The notes below the pieces were generated by a model. It saw only the letters and a list, made by a program, of their open reading frames with translations. It made no database searches and was not told the origin of the DNA. The position numbers and the translations under genes are program-made. DNA of 64,000 nucleotides from assembly GCA_949292785.1 (NCBI GenBank), contig CASFBK010000013.1:22502-86501 (forward strand), in the 5' to 3' direction. Below are positions 24,388 through 33,448 of the stretch, one piece after another. Position 1 is the first letter of the stretch. Each line of letters opens with the position of its first letter. This stretch comes from an uncultured Eubacteriales bacterium (GTDB lineage Bacteria > Bacillota > Clostridia > Lachnospirales > Lachnospiraceae).

Positions 24388-24450
24388 TTTTATACATTAT
24401 AAATTTCTATGAGTACCAACGCAATTCCCTATAGACCTTTTCTTCTATCC

Positions 24451-26157
24451 CTACTCCTGTACCATCTCAAATATGCTTTCTCCCTTTTCATCCTCCGCCT
24501 GAATAGTAAAACTACAAGTATCAAAGGAAAGGTACAGTACCGCAGAGGCTTTTTCATTTTTCCACCGGAATTCTGCCTTCTGTCCTTTTGCACTGACTGA
24601 CAGCTCAGAGTGAAATCCAAAGGCAGGACAGGTATTTCGGAACCGCAGCAGTTCCAACTGCTTTTGTACAATTTCTGTTTTCATGGCAGTTTCTATCTCT
24701 TCCTCGGACAGATTGGTACGGTTAATCTCTTTGTGACCGCCCTCCCCTGCCCGCTTTACTGCCTCGTAATCATTTTTTCCGACAAAAAGGTCAAGATACC
24801 AGACCTGTGGCTTTCCCGGCATAAACATCTGAATTGCCCGCGCAAAAAGCAGCTTCCTGTCATCCTCTCCCAGTGCACTATAGAAGGTAGCGTTTACCTG
24901 ATAGTACATATTTTTCTGTCCATGCAGATTTTTTACATAGCCGCCTCGTTCTATGAGAGTATGAATAAGCTGTTCTATTCTTTCCTCCGGAATCAGCCCT
25001 TTTAAGTCCAAAAGAGGAATTCCATCATGACAGCCCAGCATATTTACGGTGCGAATCTGTTTCTCCTGAAGCTCCTGCGCCCATGCTGCCAGCACGGCTC
25101 CACTCTTTTCCTTCATTGCATCCAGTACCAGACCGGGCAAAAAGAAATCATAGGTCATATATCCTTTTTCTGCCAGAACCTCATAAATTCCTTCTTCATA
25201 GCTTGCATGGATTTCCGGAAGAAGGCTTAGATGATACTGGTCTGCCATTTCCTGAATCTTCTCTAACAGTTCCCAGGTTCCCGGCTCATTTAAGAAATTC
25301 CGCTCTCCCGGCTCTTTCGGCGCATAGGCAAAGGCATCCAAACGGACAATTTTCGCCCCATAGCCGAAAAGCTTCTGCAATGTCTCCTGATAATATTCCC
25401 AGACAAGAGGGGACTTGATATTCAAATCCATCTGTCCCAGATAACGCCGGCTTGATTCCAACAGCTCCGTCACTGCCGCCTCATATTTTTCAAATCCTGT
25501 ATACTGTATTTCCTTCGGCTTTTTTCCTTCCTCCAGGCTCCGATTTACCATATCTGCCAGCTTTACGGCGGTGCTATACTGTATTTCCATGGCGTTCATC
25601 AGCTCCTGAACCTCCAAACGCCTGTATTGAACCTCCTGATAGAAGGTATTCCAGTAAGGCACCTCTTTTCCATCCGGGAAACGCACCATCAGAATCGGAA
25701 GTCCCGGCTTACGAAAGAACATGTCCTTGATGTATTCCGCTTCCGGCTTGATATAGCCTTCCTCTGTCATTTCTCCGTATCCTTCCCAGAACCGGTTCCA
25801 GTTGATGAAAAAATCCTTATATCCGGAATTTTCTCCGTTTTTTACGATATCCTGAAACTGTCTGGAAAGCACCGATGCGTGATTCAAAATAAAGTCCAGC
25901 TTCAAATCTATTCCCAGCTTGCGAATTGCTTCTAAATCCCCGCTTTCTGCAAGCTGTTCATTCAGTTCATAATCAATAACAGAAAAGCCCCGGTCTAAGT
26001 CCGTATTAAATATACTCGGAAGAATATAGAAGGACTGAAAAACATCCTTTAGCTCTGGTTTTTGCAGGAAGGCTGCAATATCTGTAAGGGTTCCTCCCAT
26101 ACTATCCGGATAAGCATTCAGCATGGGACCGTTATCTACACTTTTTTCCCTGTTCAT
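24451..26157 (-). CDS. gtfA: Sucrose phosphorylase (GH13)
   Basis: 568 aa. Cleaves sucrose with phosphate to glucose-1-phosphate and fructose in the cytosol. GH13_18 features: LILPSIFNTDLDRGFSVIDY-type start, KLDFILNHAS, nucleophile region IVRLDAFAYAPKE, acid/base LLPEIHASYE and transition-state region LGCHDGIPLLDLKG. Start ATG overlaps the kinase stop as ATGA, so translation is coupled. As the last gene of the alpha-galactoside operon it uses the sucrose left after raffinose is stripped of galactose. Confidence 0.92.
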   Translation of the reverse strand: MNREKSVDNGPMLNAYPDSMGGTLTDIAAFLQKPELKDVFQSFYILPSIFNTDLDRGFSVIDYELNEQLAESGDLEAIRKLGIDLKLDFILNHASVLSRQFQDIVKNGENSGYKDFFINWNRFWEGYGEMTEEGYIKPEAEYIKDMFFRKPGLPILMVRFPDGKEVPYWNTFYQEVQYRRLEVQELMNAMEIQYSTAVKLADMVNRSLEEGKKPKEIQYTGFEKYEAAVTELLESSRRYLGQMDLNIKSPLVWEYYQETLQKLFGYGAKIVRLDAFAYAPKEPGERNFLNEPGTWELLEKIQEMADQYHLSLLPEIHASYEEGIYEVLAEKGYMTYDFFLPGLVLDAMKEKSGAVLAAWAQELQEKQIRTVNMLGCHDGIPLLDLKGLIPEERIEQLIHTLIERGGYVKNLHGQKNMYYQVNATFYSALGEDDRKLLFARAIQMFMPGKPQVWYLDLFVGKNDYEAVKRAGEGGHKEINRTNLSEEEIETAMKTEIVQKQLELLRFRNTCPAFGFHSELSVSAKGQKAEFRWKNEKASAVLYLSFDTCSFTIQAEDEKGESIFEMVQE

Positions 26158-27143
26158 TCTGACTTCAGCTCACTTTCTTTCATTACTCGGCAATACTCAT
26201 CATAGGTCAAAAGCTCTCCGTTCTTTGAAAGAATAAGCTTTGCTTTTCTCGCCTGACGGTGCAGCTTTTCCTGTTCAATCTCCAATACCATGGTGGTAAA
26301 CGGGCTGTCCGTTCCCTTATCCCGGTTTCTCGCCTTGCGGTATTCCAGCGTCTCTGCAGGTGTACTGTTTAATAAAATGGAAATATCCACGCCCTGAAAA
26401 TAATCGCTGTTTCCATGTGTCCACTCTACAATAAGCACATGTACCTTTTCAAAGTCTGCGCATTCATACCAAACCTCTGCTTCTTCCCTGCCCATATGCC
26501 TTAACCAGATTTCCCCTGCTCCATCCAAAAATGCAGCAATAATATCTGAAACCGCCTGGAAGTCCTGTTCCTGCTCGGTTCCCAGATAGTTCTCCAGTCC
26601 CAGTCTTGCCCCTGCAAGATAAGAAGCAAACCAGGGATGCTCCGCCAGATGGGAGGAATCCGCATCCTCCTCCCTTTCCTGCCACTGCTGCACCAGCGCA
26701 GCATGTTCTTTTGTATGCACTCCGTCCTCTATCATTCTGCGAAGCCCCCACTCCCGGAAAATGCGGAGCCGCTCTGCATCATTATACTTTGGAATCCGAT
26801 GAGGATAATTATCACCAGAAAGGGTATAGCTTCCTATGCCAATCTGCCTAAAATACCAGGAAAGCAAATAAGCGACACTGGTCTTTCCTACCCCGGAGCC
26901 ACCACATACAGACAGAACCACCCTCTGATAGGGGTTCTTTGAAATCAATGGCTTTATCTGCCGGATGATTTCAGGAAAGAGCTGATTGGCATTATGAATG
27001 ATACCCGGTTCTATTTTAATCACATTTCCCGGCATATCTGTCTGGGGCAGCTCATGAAGTCCTGTGGTATCTATCCTCCAATCCTCTCTGTTTAATCTGC
27101 CTGTAATATCTTCTACTTCGATTCTGTGATAGGTCTGTTTCAT
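26154..27143 (-). CDS. Uridine kinase-like sugar kinase (AgaSK kinase part, separate gene)
   Basis: 329 aa from ATG 27143, which overlaps the alpha-galactosidase stop as ATGA and has AAGGGAG upstream. P-loop GGSGVGKTS near residue 80, TLSGDNYPHRIPKYND, and a late RKARNRDKGTDSPFTTMVLEIEQEKL segment. It resembles the C-terminal kinase half of R. gnavus AgaSK, reported to phosphorylate sucrose on glucose-6. Here galactosidase and kinase are two overlapping genes. In this operon it would compete with sucrose phosphorylase for the same substrate. Function inferred from that similarity, recalled from memory. Confidence 0.8.
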   Translation of the reverse strand: MKQTYHRIEVEDITGRLNREDWRIDTTGLHELPQTDMPGNVIKIEPGIIHNANQLFPEIIRQIKPLISKNPYQRVVLSVCGGSGVGKTSVAYLLSWYFRQIGIGSYTLSGDNYPHRIPKYNDAERLRIFREWGLRRMIEDGVHTKEHAALVQQWQEREEDADSSHLAEHPWFASYLAGARLGLENYLGTEQEQDFQAVSDIIAAFLDGAGEIWLRHMGREEAEVWYECADFEKVHVLIVEWTHGNSDYFQGVDISILLNSTPAETLEYRKARNRDKGTDSPFTTMVLEIEQEKLHRQARKAKLILSKNGELLTYDEYCRVMKESELKSE

Positions 27144-29329
27144 ATGTTCTCCCTTCTGCACTCCTGCAGTTCTATCCGGTATGCCCGATACTCTTCCATT
27201 TCAACCGGAATAGGAATCCCGGCATTCATCCAGGCAGAGCCGAAACGCTTTTCTTTGCTTTCCACATTTTCATATACCGCATCCGGCTTTAATCCTTTCA
27301 GTTTCACATAAGTTACCGGCATATTTCCATGTATCTCCTGCATTACCACACTAATCAATGCCTGTTCCTGATTTTCTGACACAAACATCCAGGCTGCCTG
27401 TTCTTCCTGATACGGATTGGATAAACGATAATAGGTTCCCTTCTGAATCAGTTCGGCGTTTTTCTTATATTCCTGAATCTGAAGCTTTATTTCCTCTTTT
27501 TCTTCCCGGCTCAGTTTTCCCAAATCAAGCTCATAGCCAAAGGTTCCTGCCATTGCCACCGTTCCCCGGGTGAAAAGTGCGGTCTTTCTGCCGGTCTGAT
27601 GATTGGGCACTGCCGATACATGGGAGCCCACAGTAGATGCCGGATAGAAAAATGAAGTTCCATACTGAATTCGTATCCGGTCCATGGCATCTGTATTGTC
27701 ACTGCACCAGATTTGCGGGGTATAATACATCATGCCTGCGTCAAATCTGCCGCCTCCACCGCTGCAGCCCTCTATTAAAATCTGCGGATAACGCTGGTTC
27801 AGCTTTTCTAAAAAGTCATAGAGTCCAAGAACATAGTCATACATCACCTTTCCGCAATCCGTGGTTGCCGAATAAATATCCGAAAGGCTCCGGTTCATAT
27901 CCCATTTGACGTATTCAATATTTCCCTGCTCCAGTATCTTACAAATCTGTTCAAAAATGTGCTCTCTTACCTCTTCTCTGGAAAAATCCAGTACCAGCTG
28001 ATTTCTGGAACGGTTGGGCTTTCTTCCCGGAATTTTGATTGCCCAGTCAGGATGTGCCCGATACAAATCGCTGTCCTCAGAAACCATTTCCGGTTCTATC
28101 CAGATACCGAATTTGACTCCTGCTGCATTAATCTTTTCTATCATTTCTCCCAGCGTACATCCCAGCTTTCTTTCATTGACGTACCAGTCCCCCAGTCCGC
28201 TGTTATCATCATCACGCTTTCCGAACCAGCCGTCATCCATCACTACCATATCCATTCCAAGTTCTGCCGCATCCCGGGCTAATTTGCAGATTGTTTCCCC
28301 TGTAAAGTCGAAATAGCTCGCCTCCCAGCTGTTTACCAGTATAGGTCTTATCTGATTTTTGTAGGCTCCTCTGCATACGTGCTCCCTGATACAGCGATGA
28401 TACAAATGGGACAAATGTCCAAGTCCCTCTCCGGAATAGGCAAGTATGGTTTCCGGCACAATCAATTCTTCCTTCTGCTCCAACGGATAGGAAAAGTATT
28501 CCCTCTGCAGTCCCATTAACGCTCTTGTCTGATTGAACTGATCCTGCTCCGCCTCAAACTGAAAATTCCCACTGTAGACAAAAACCATTCCGTAACAGCT
28601 TCCTGCATCTTCTGTGGTATCCTTTTCCGCCACAATGACTGCCGGATTATATTGGTGGCTGGAGGTTCCCCGGCGGCTTCCCAGCACCTGTGTTCCATGT
28701 CCGATGGAAGTACGCTGAAGATTCCGCTCCATCGCATGTCTACCATAGAAACTGAGCAAATCATAATTTCCATTGACGAAGTCCAGACACGCGGATGCTG
28801 CCTTTTCCACTACAATTTTATGTTCTCCCTGGTTGATGATTTTCACACTTCTGGTAATAATGTCCTCCTCCGGCAAGACCCCATACAAAAGCACTACCTG
28901 TACCTTCGTTACGGAGTCCTCCAGAACAATCTCAAGCGTCTGCGCTTCTTCTCCCGCATATACGGCTGGAAGCCCCTTTAATCCATACTTTCCCTTTTCA
29001 ATCCGGTGGCTCTTATACCGCAAATCACAACTGCGGGAACCATCGTGATTGCAGATAACCAGCGCCGCATTCCGGTAATCTCCGTTTCCCAAAGAAGGGT
29101 ATTCCTGTGGAAGGGTATCCATAGAATATGTCCTGTCTTCCCCTGCGTCATACGGATTCCCGGAAAATCCTCTGTCGTAATGAGTAAGCAGATAATCCAA
29201 TTCTCCTTCTACCCGCTTTCCATAGTACAGATGCAAAAGAAAACCATGCTTATCTGCCATCATCTGATAGGTACTGTGAGTAGTCTGTATAGTAAAAATT
29301 CTTTTTTCTTCCTGAAAATTGATAGCCAT
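27140..29329 (-). CDS. aga: Alpha-galactosidase (GH36)
   Basis: 729 aa, tetrameric GH36 type. Beta-sandwich N-domain, then the catalytic barrel with WEASYFDF, MVVMDDGWFGKRDDD, GIWIEPEMV, the nucleophile YVKWDMNRSLSD and the acid/base WCSDNTDAMDRIRIQYG. No signal peptide, so it acts inside the cell on imported raffinose, melibiose or stachyose. AAGGAAG precedes the ATG. Lies between the permease genes and the kinase; a 17-bp triple repeat separates it from the permease. Confidence 0.95.
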   Translation of the reverse strand: MAINFQEEKRIFTIQTTHSTYQMMADKHGFLLHLYYGKRVEGELDYLLTHYDRGFSGNPYDAGEDRTYSMDTLPQEYPSLGNGDYRNAALVICNHDGSRSCDLRYKSHRIEKGKYGLKGLPAVYAGEEAQTLEIVLEDSVTKVQVVLLYGVLPEEDIITRSVKIINQGEHKIVVEKAASACLDFVNGNYDLLSFYGRHAMERNLQRTSIGHGTQVLGSRRGTSSHQYNPAVIVAEKDTTEDAGSCYGMVFVYSGNFQFEAEQDQFNQTRALMGLQREYFSYPLEQKEELIVPETILAYSGEGLGHLSHLYHRCIREHVCRGAYKNQIRPILVNSWEASYFDFTGETICKLARDAAELGMDMVVMDDGWFGKRDDDNSGLGDWYVNERKLGCTLGEMIEKINAAGVKFGIWIEPEMVSEDSDLYRAHPDWAIKIPGRKPNRSRNQLVLDFSREEVREHIFEQICKILEQGNIEYVKWDMNRSLSDIYSATTDCGKVMYDYVLGLYDFLEKLNQRYPQILIEGCSGGGGRFDAGMMYYTPQIWCSDNTDAMDRIRIQYGTSFFYPASTVGSHVSAVPNHQTGRKTALFTRGTVAMAGTFGYELDLGKLSREEKEEIKLQIQEYKKNAELIQKGTYYRLSNPYQEEQAAWMFVSENQEQALISVVMQEIHGNMPVTYVKLKGLKPDAVYENVESKEKRFGSAWMNAGIPIPVEMEEYRAYRIELQECRRENI

Positions 29330-29348
29330 CGTAAGTTCTTCCTTTCCT

Positions 29349-29399
29349 GTCTATTTTACTGTTGCGTCTATTTTACTGTTGCGTCTATTTTACTGCTCC
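29349..29399. repeat. Three 17-bp tandem repeats across a permease stop codon
   Basis: GTCTATTTTACTGTTGC at 29349-29365 and 29366-29382, and a third unit at 29383-29399 with two to three differences at its end. The third unit contains the last codons and stop (GTAAAATAG on minus) of the permease gene; the others regenerate the same codons downstream of the stop. Confidence 0.9.
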
Positions 29400-30218
29400 A
29401 TTTACTACACCATTTAAAATCTGCTTCTGGCAAATCACATAGAAAATCAGAATCGGTATCAGTGATAGCAAGTAGGAAGCAAATGCCAGATTATAATTGG
29501 TTCCAAACTGTGACTGGAAATTCAACTGTGCCAGCGGCAGGGTATTTTCTCCGGAGCCTGCCATAATAACCAATGGTGTCATTACGTCATTCCAAACTGC
29601 CAGTGCTGTCAGAATTGCCACAGTGGCATGCATGGGCTTCATTATCGGAAAAATAATAGACCAGTAGGTTTTCCAGGTGGAAGCACCGTCAACTCTTGCC
29701 GCCTCTTCCAGGGCAATGGGAATATTCACCAGATAACCGGAATACAACAGCACATTCATTGGCATATAAAATACCAGGTACAACAAAATAACCCCAACCC
29801 AGTTGGCAATTCCCATCTCTGCCGTCTGCTTCGCCAAAGGCATCATCAAAATCGCAAAGGGTACAAACATACCACTTACAATAAACAGATACACGAACTT
29901 ATAAAATTTGCTTTTTCCCTTATTTCTTCCCACTGCATAGCCCATCAGGGAGTGAAGAAGAATGGATAACACAACCGTAACTACGGTAATCAGCAAACTG
30001 TTTCTCAGAGAATTCCAGAAATCCGTTACTCTCATTGCTTCCCGGAAGTTGTCAAGACTCCAGCTCTCCGGCAGGGACAAAATCCCGCTGATACTGTTTG
30101 TCATCTCGGAGGGCTGCTTAAATGCAATTACCACGGTCATATAAAGCGGAAAAATAATTGTAGACAATCCTAAAATCAATAACACCATTGACGGTTTACT
30201 TGTTCTCTTCTGCATCAT
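29385..30218 (-). CDS. Sugar ABC transporter permease (MalG/RafG type)
   Basis: 277 aa, six membrane helices. The EAA loop that contacts the ATPase is EEAARVDGASTWKTYWSIIFPIMKP (about residues 175-199, read in pieces). One half of the importer channel with the upstream permease, which it overlaps by 4 nt. No ATPase gene is present in the operon, so a shared MsmK-type ATPase elsewhere is expected. Substrate alpha-galactosides by context. Confidence 0.92.
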   Translation of the reverse strand: MMQKRTSKPSMVLLILGLSTIIFPLYMTVVIAFKQPSEMTNSISGILSLPESWSLDNFREAMRVTDFWNSLRNSLLITVVTVVLSILLHSLMGYAVGRNKGKSKFYKFVYLFIVSGMFVPFAILMMPLAKQTAEMGIANWVGVILLYLVFYMPMNVLLYSGYLVNIPIALEEAARVDGASTWKTYWSIIFPIMKPMHATVAILTALAVWNDVMTPLVIMAGSGENTLPLAQLNFQSQFGTNYNLAFASYLLSLIPILIFYVICQKQILNGVVNGAVK

Positions 30219-31081
30219 AACTGTTCCTCCTTACGACCTGAAATCTTCATCTGTGCCACTGAAAATGCCACAATTACAATAAAGAATACCACTGCGTTTG
30301 CACTCTGGAATCCAAACTGACCGCCCGACATACCGTTGTTGTAAATCAGGTAGGAAATGGACTCTGTACTCTGTGCCGGTCCTCCTTTTGTAAGTGCCAT
30401 AACCTGATCAAATACCATAAGAAAGTTCTTGATACAGAGCACCATATTGATGGAGAAAAACGGAATAATCAGAGGAAATGTCAGATGTCTGAACTGTTTC
30501 CAACCGGTAGCTCCATCTAAGGCTCCCGCTTCATATACATCTTCCGGCACCGTCTGAAGTCCGGAAATATAAATAATGGTGTTCATGGCTATTGCCTGCC
30601 ATGCACATACGACCATAACTCCAATCCATGCCGTATCCGGGTTTGACAGGATACTGCCTTCTAAAGATTTCAACCCCACCATTTTTGCAAAAGCCGGAAG
30701 AATATAGGTAAAGAAATAGTTAAAAATATATCCTACTACCAGCGCTCCCAGTATATTCGGCAGGAAATATGCCCCTCTGAAAAAGCTCTTGGCGCGAATT
30801 TTACTGTTCAATGCCAATGCTAGAATCAGACTGATAATATTTACCACAATCGTAGTTACAATCGCCAGTTTAAAGGTGAAGAGATAAGAGCCTCCCACTC
30901 TGCTGTCCGTAAACAAATCCATGTAATTCCGAAGCCCTACCCAGTCGAAGCTTCCAAAGCCCTTAAAATTAGTAAAACTGTAAATCACGCCGCGAATCAA
31001 CGGTATGGTATTAAAGCAGACAAACAACGCCAAAATCGGAATTGTAATCAGTAAAAACGTCCTTTTTCTCTCATTTTTCAT
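30215..31081 (-). CDS. Sugar ABC transporter permease (MalF/RafF type)
   Basis: 288 aa, six membrane helices with an EAA loop of the form YEAGALDGATGWKQFRHLTFPLIIP near residue 190. Partner of the downstream permease. It follows the binding-protein gene by 17 nt with its own GGAG site. Context and CUT1-family character indicate uptake of raffinose-family sugars. Confidence 0.92.
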   Translation of the reverse strand: MKNERKRTFLLITIPILALFVCFNTIPLIRGVIYSFTNFKGFGSFDWVGLRNYMDLFTDSRVGGSYLFTFKLAIVTTIVVNIISLILALALNSKIRAKSFFRGAYFLPNILGALVVGYIFNYFFTYILPAFAKMVGLKSLEGSILSNPDTAWIGVMVVCAWQAIAMNTIIYISGLQTVPEDVYEAGALDGATGWKQFRHLTFPLIIPFFSINMVLCIKNFLMVFDQVMALTKGGPAQSTESISYLIYNNGMSGGQFGFQSANAVVFFIVIVAFSVAQMKISGRKEEQL

Positions 31082-31098
31082 GCCACTTACTCCTTCCC

Positions 31099-32385
31099 TT
31101 ATTGCGTATTTCCGTATTTTTCTTCATATTCCTGAACCTGGCGGATAATATCACGATTATACCGCTGCCAGTCCGTGTCAAATTTTTTCAAAAAAGAATC
31201 TACATCCTTTTTAATCAGAAATGCCTGTATCTGCGCGTCTACTGCCATTTCCGACGGATAGTAATGGTCCTGATAATCGGTCATATTTCCGGAATCAATA
31301 TAGTCAAGCATTCCATCCAGCATAGAGGATAATTCAAAGTCTCCTTCTTTACATGGAATGGCAATCTGTGCATCAATGTACTTCTGTATATTTTCATCCG
31401 CGAGAAGAAAATCCAATACCTCATACGCTGCTTCCTTGTTTTCACAATCTGCCGCCACGCAGAACTGAAGGTCGATTCCTGAATTTAAGGTGTTGCCGTC
31501 TGTGCTGCTGCTCGCCGGCATTACAAAGGAATCAATATTCATATCCGGATTTACCGATAAAATCTGAGGAATCGCATAGCTTCCAATGGTATACATTGCC
31601 GCCTCTCCCCGGGCAAAGGCAGTACATGCGTCGTTATAGTTATAGGCAAATGGGTCATTGTTACCGTAGTTCAGTAATTCCAGGTACTTTTCCGCCACTT
31701 CCCGGTATTCCTCTGTAAAAGTTGTTTCTCCGCGGTTTACCTGTTTTGCCGTATCTGCCGGTGCAAGGTCTACTGCCATGGCATTCCACGGCGCCAGACA
31801 GGTCCAGGTGTCCTTAAAACCAAAGTAAAATGGCTGTACTCCTTCCTGTTCCATTTCATCACACAGGGCAAGCAGTTCATCCCATGTATTCGGTATCTTC
31901 CATCCGTGCTCTTCAAAAATATCCTTGTTATACAAAATTCCTGCTGCATTGGCTACATAAGGCACTGCGTAGCTTCCCTCCGTGGGAACGATTTCCAATG
32001 CTTCGTCAATGTCCAGATACGCCTGCTTGATATTTTCCAGACCTTCGTAATCGGATAAATCCGCCAGAATTCCTGCATCTACATAATAGGAATAGTTAAT
32101 GTCTCCTCCTATTCCGATGATATCCGGATAATCCTCTCTTATGAATCTGGTTCGTAAAATCGTTGTGGCATCATTAGGAGATTCAATGGTCAGATGAATA
32201 TTGTCATGTGTCTTATTAAATTCTTCTTCCACCATCTCGAAGTAAGATGCCGCTTCGGGCTTGTACTGTACGATTTCGATTTCCACTACGTCATCCTTTG
32301 CGGTATTTCCGCAGCCTGCAAAAGATAACACCGCAGCGGCACAGCCAAGCATCCACATACATTTTCCTTTTCCCATTCCTTTCAT
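31099..32385 (-). CDS. Sugar-binding lipoprotein (family 1 solute-binding protein)
   Basis: 428 aa from ATG 32385 (GTG 32394 is too close to its GGAG). Lys-rich start, hydrophobic segment and lipobox LSFAGC: a lipid-anchored extracellular receptor. The mature part has the SBP_bac_1 pattern (YWEPAAS-like start, YVANAAGILYNKDIFEEHGW, PNTWDELLALCDEM, FARGEAAMYTIGSYAI). First gene of the operon, with an activator-type promoter at about 32423-32456. Probably binds raffinose or melibiose. Confidence 0.9.
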   Translation of the reverse strand: MKGMGKGKCMWMLGCAAAVLSFAGCGNTAKDDVVEIEIVQYKPEAASYFEMVEEEFNKTHDNIHLTIESPNDATTILRTRFIREDYPDIIGIGGDINYSYYVDAGILADLSDYEGLENIKQAYLDIDEALEIVPTEGSYAVPYVANAAGILYNKDIFEEHGWKIPNTWDELLALCDEMEQEGVQPFYFGFKDTWTCLAPWNAMAVDLAPADTAKQVNRGETTFTEEYREVAEKYLELLNYGNNDPFAYNYNDACTAFARGEAAMYTIGSYAIPQILSVNPDMNIDSFVMPASSSTDGNTLNSGIDLQFCVAADCENKEAAYEVLDFLLADENIQKYIDAQIAIPCKEGDFELSSMLDGMLDYIDSGNMTDYQDHYYPSEMAVDAQIQAFLIKKDVDSFLKKFDTDWQRYNRDIIRQVQEYEEKYGNTQ

Positions 32386-32422
32386 GTCATGCACACTCTC
32401 CTTCTCTATATTCTATATAAGC

Positions 32423-32488
32423 ATTATAACATTCCATTATGCTATTAAAAATAGCACATTTTTAGTTGTTTTATTTCATTATGCTATT
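32423..32488. promoter_or_regulatory. Operon promoter with AraC-type operator repeats
   Basis: On the minus strand TATAAT (32428-32423) has no good -35. In its place is a perfect dyad TGCTATT-AAA-AATAGCA (32440-32456). CATTATGCTATT occurs at 32435 and again at 32477, 42 bp (four turns) apart. This fits activation by the divergent AraC regulator. Confidence 0.6.
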
Positions 32489-32560
32489 TTTTGCCCAACT
32501 ATTTGAAATAAACTAGCATTTTGATATATAATGAAAAAAATACCTTTTGGGAGGTTGTTT

Positions 32561-33427
32561 ATGAGCAAGTATATTTTTTCCGTTTTTCCAATCGAAAACT
32601 TTATCGACCTTGGTCTGTATCAATTTGGCTGGGAGCATTGCGACCCTTCCCATTCTTACGGTCCTGCTGCCAGAAATCACTATCTGTTCCATTATGTTAT
32701 TTCCGGAACCGGCACTTTATACGCTGATAATTCCAAGGGGGAAACCGTAGAATACCATATTAAAAGCGGACAGGGATTTATGATTTTCCCAAAACAGATA
32801 TGTACCTATATTGCCGACAAGAACATTCCCTGGGAATATGTCTGGCTTGAATTCGACGGGCTGCGGGCAAAGGAAACCATAGACGTTACCAGGCTGAGTA
32901 TGGACGCTCCTGTGTACCACACCCATGACCGTGAAAATGCCAAAGCCATGAAAGACGAAATGCTGTACATTATTAACCACCGGGAAGAATCGCCCTTTCA
33001 TTTAATCGGACACCTTTTTCTGTTCATTGACAAGCTCCTTAAATCCTCCTCCACCGTCCAACTGGGGCAGGACAACAACGTGCAGAGCTTCTATATCAAG
33101 GAAGCTATTTCCTTCATTGAACAGAATTTTCAGAATGATATTACCGTGGAAGACATTGCCGCATCCTGCGGACTTAACCGCAGTTATTTTGGAAAGATTT
33201 TTCATGAGTCTATCGGAAAAACGCCACAGGAATTCCTCATTAACTACCGGATGATAAAGGCAACCGAGCTTTTGAAGCTGACCTCACTTTCCATTGGGGA
33301 TATCGGAAGTGCAGTCGGCTATCCCAACCAACTGCACTTTTCCAGAGCTTTTAAAAATGTATATGGTGTTTCGCCAAGACAATGGCGGTATGAAAAAGGA
33401 AGCGGTGTAAAAAAGCCAGGCAGCTAA
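32561..33427 (+). CDS. AraC-family regulator of the alpha-galactoside operon
   Basis: 288 aa from ATG 32561, which has GGGAGG 6 nt upstream (an earlier in-frame ATG at 32531 lacks a site). N-terminal cupin sensing domain (NHYLFHYVISGTGTLYAD, QGFMIFPKQICTYIAD) and C-terminal double helix-turn-helix from about residue 180 (VEDIAASCGLNRSYFGKIFHESIGKTPQEF and IGDIGSAVGYPNQLHFSRAFKNVYGVSP). RafR/MsmR type. Divergent from the operon it most likely activates in response to melibiose or raffinose. Confidence 0.9.
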   Translation: MSKYIFSVFPIENFIDLGLYQFGWEHCDPSHSYGPAARNHYLFHYVISGTGTLYADNSKGETVEYHIKSGQGFMIFPKQICTYIADKNIPWEYVWLEFDGLRAKETIDVTRLSMDAPVYHTHDRENAKAMKDEMLYIINHREESPFHLIGHLFLFIDKLLKSSSTVQLGQDNNVQSFYIKEAISFIEQNFQNDITVEDIAASCGLNRSYFGKIFHESIGKTPQEFLINYRMIKATELLKLTSLSIGDIGSAVGYPNQLHFSRAFKNVYGVSPRQWRYEKGSGVKKPGS

Positions 33428-33448
33428 TTTCCAATAACTGCAGCTTGC

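Noticed and set aside
24451-24671. Opposite-strand frames inside the sugar operon as genes
   Set aside because: They are shadows of strongly supported coding frames and lack ribosome sites.
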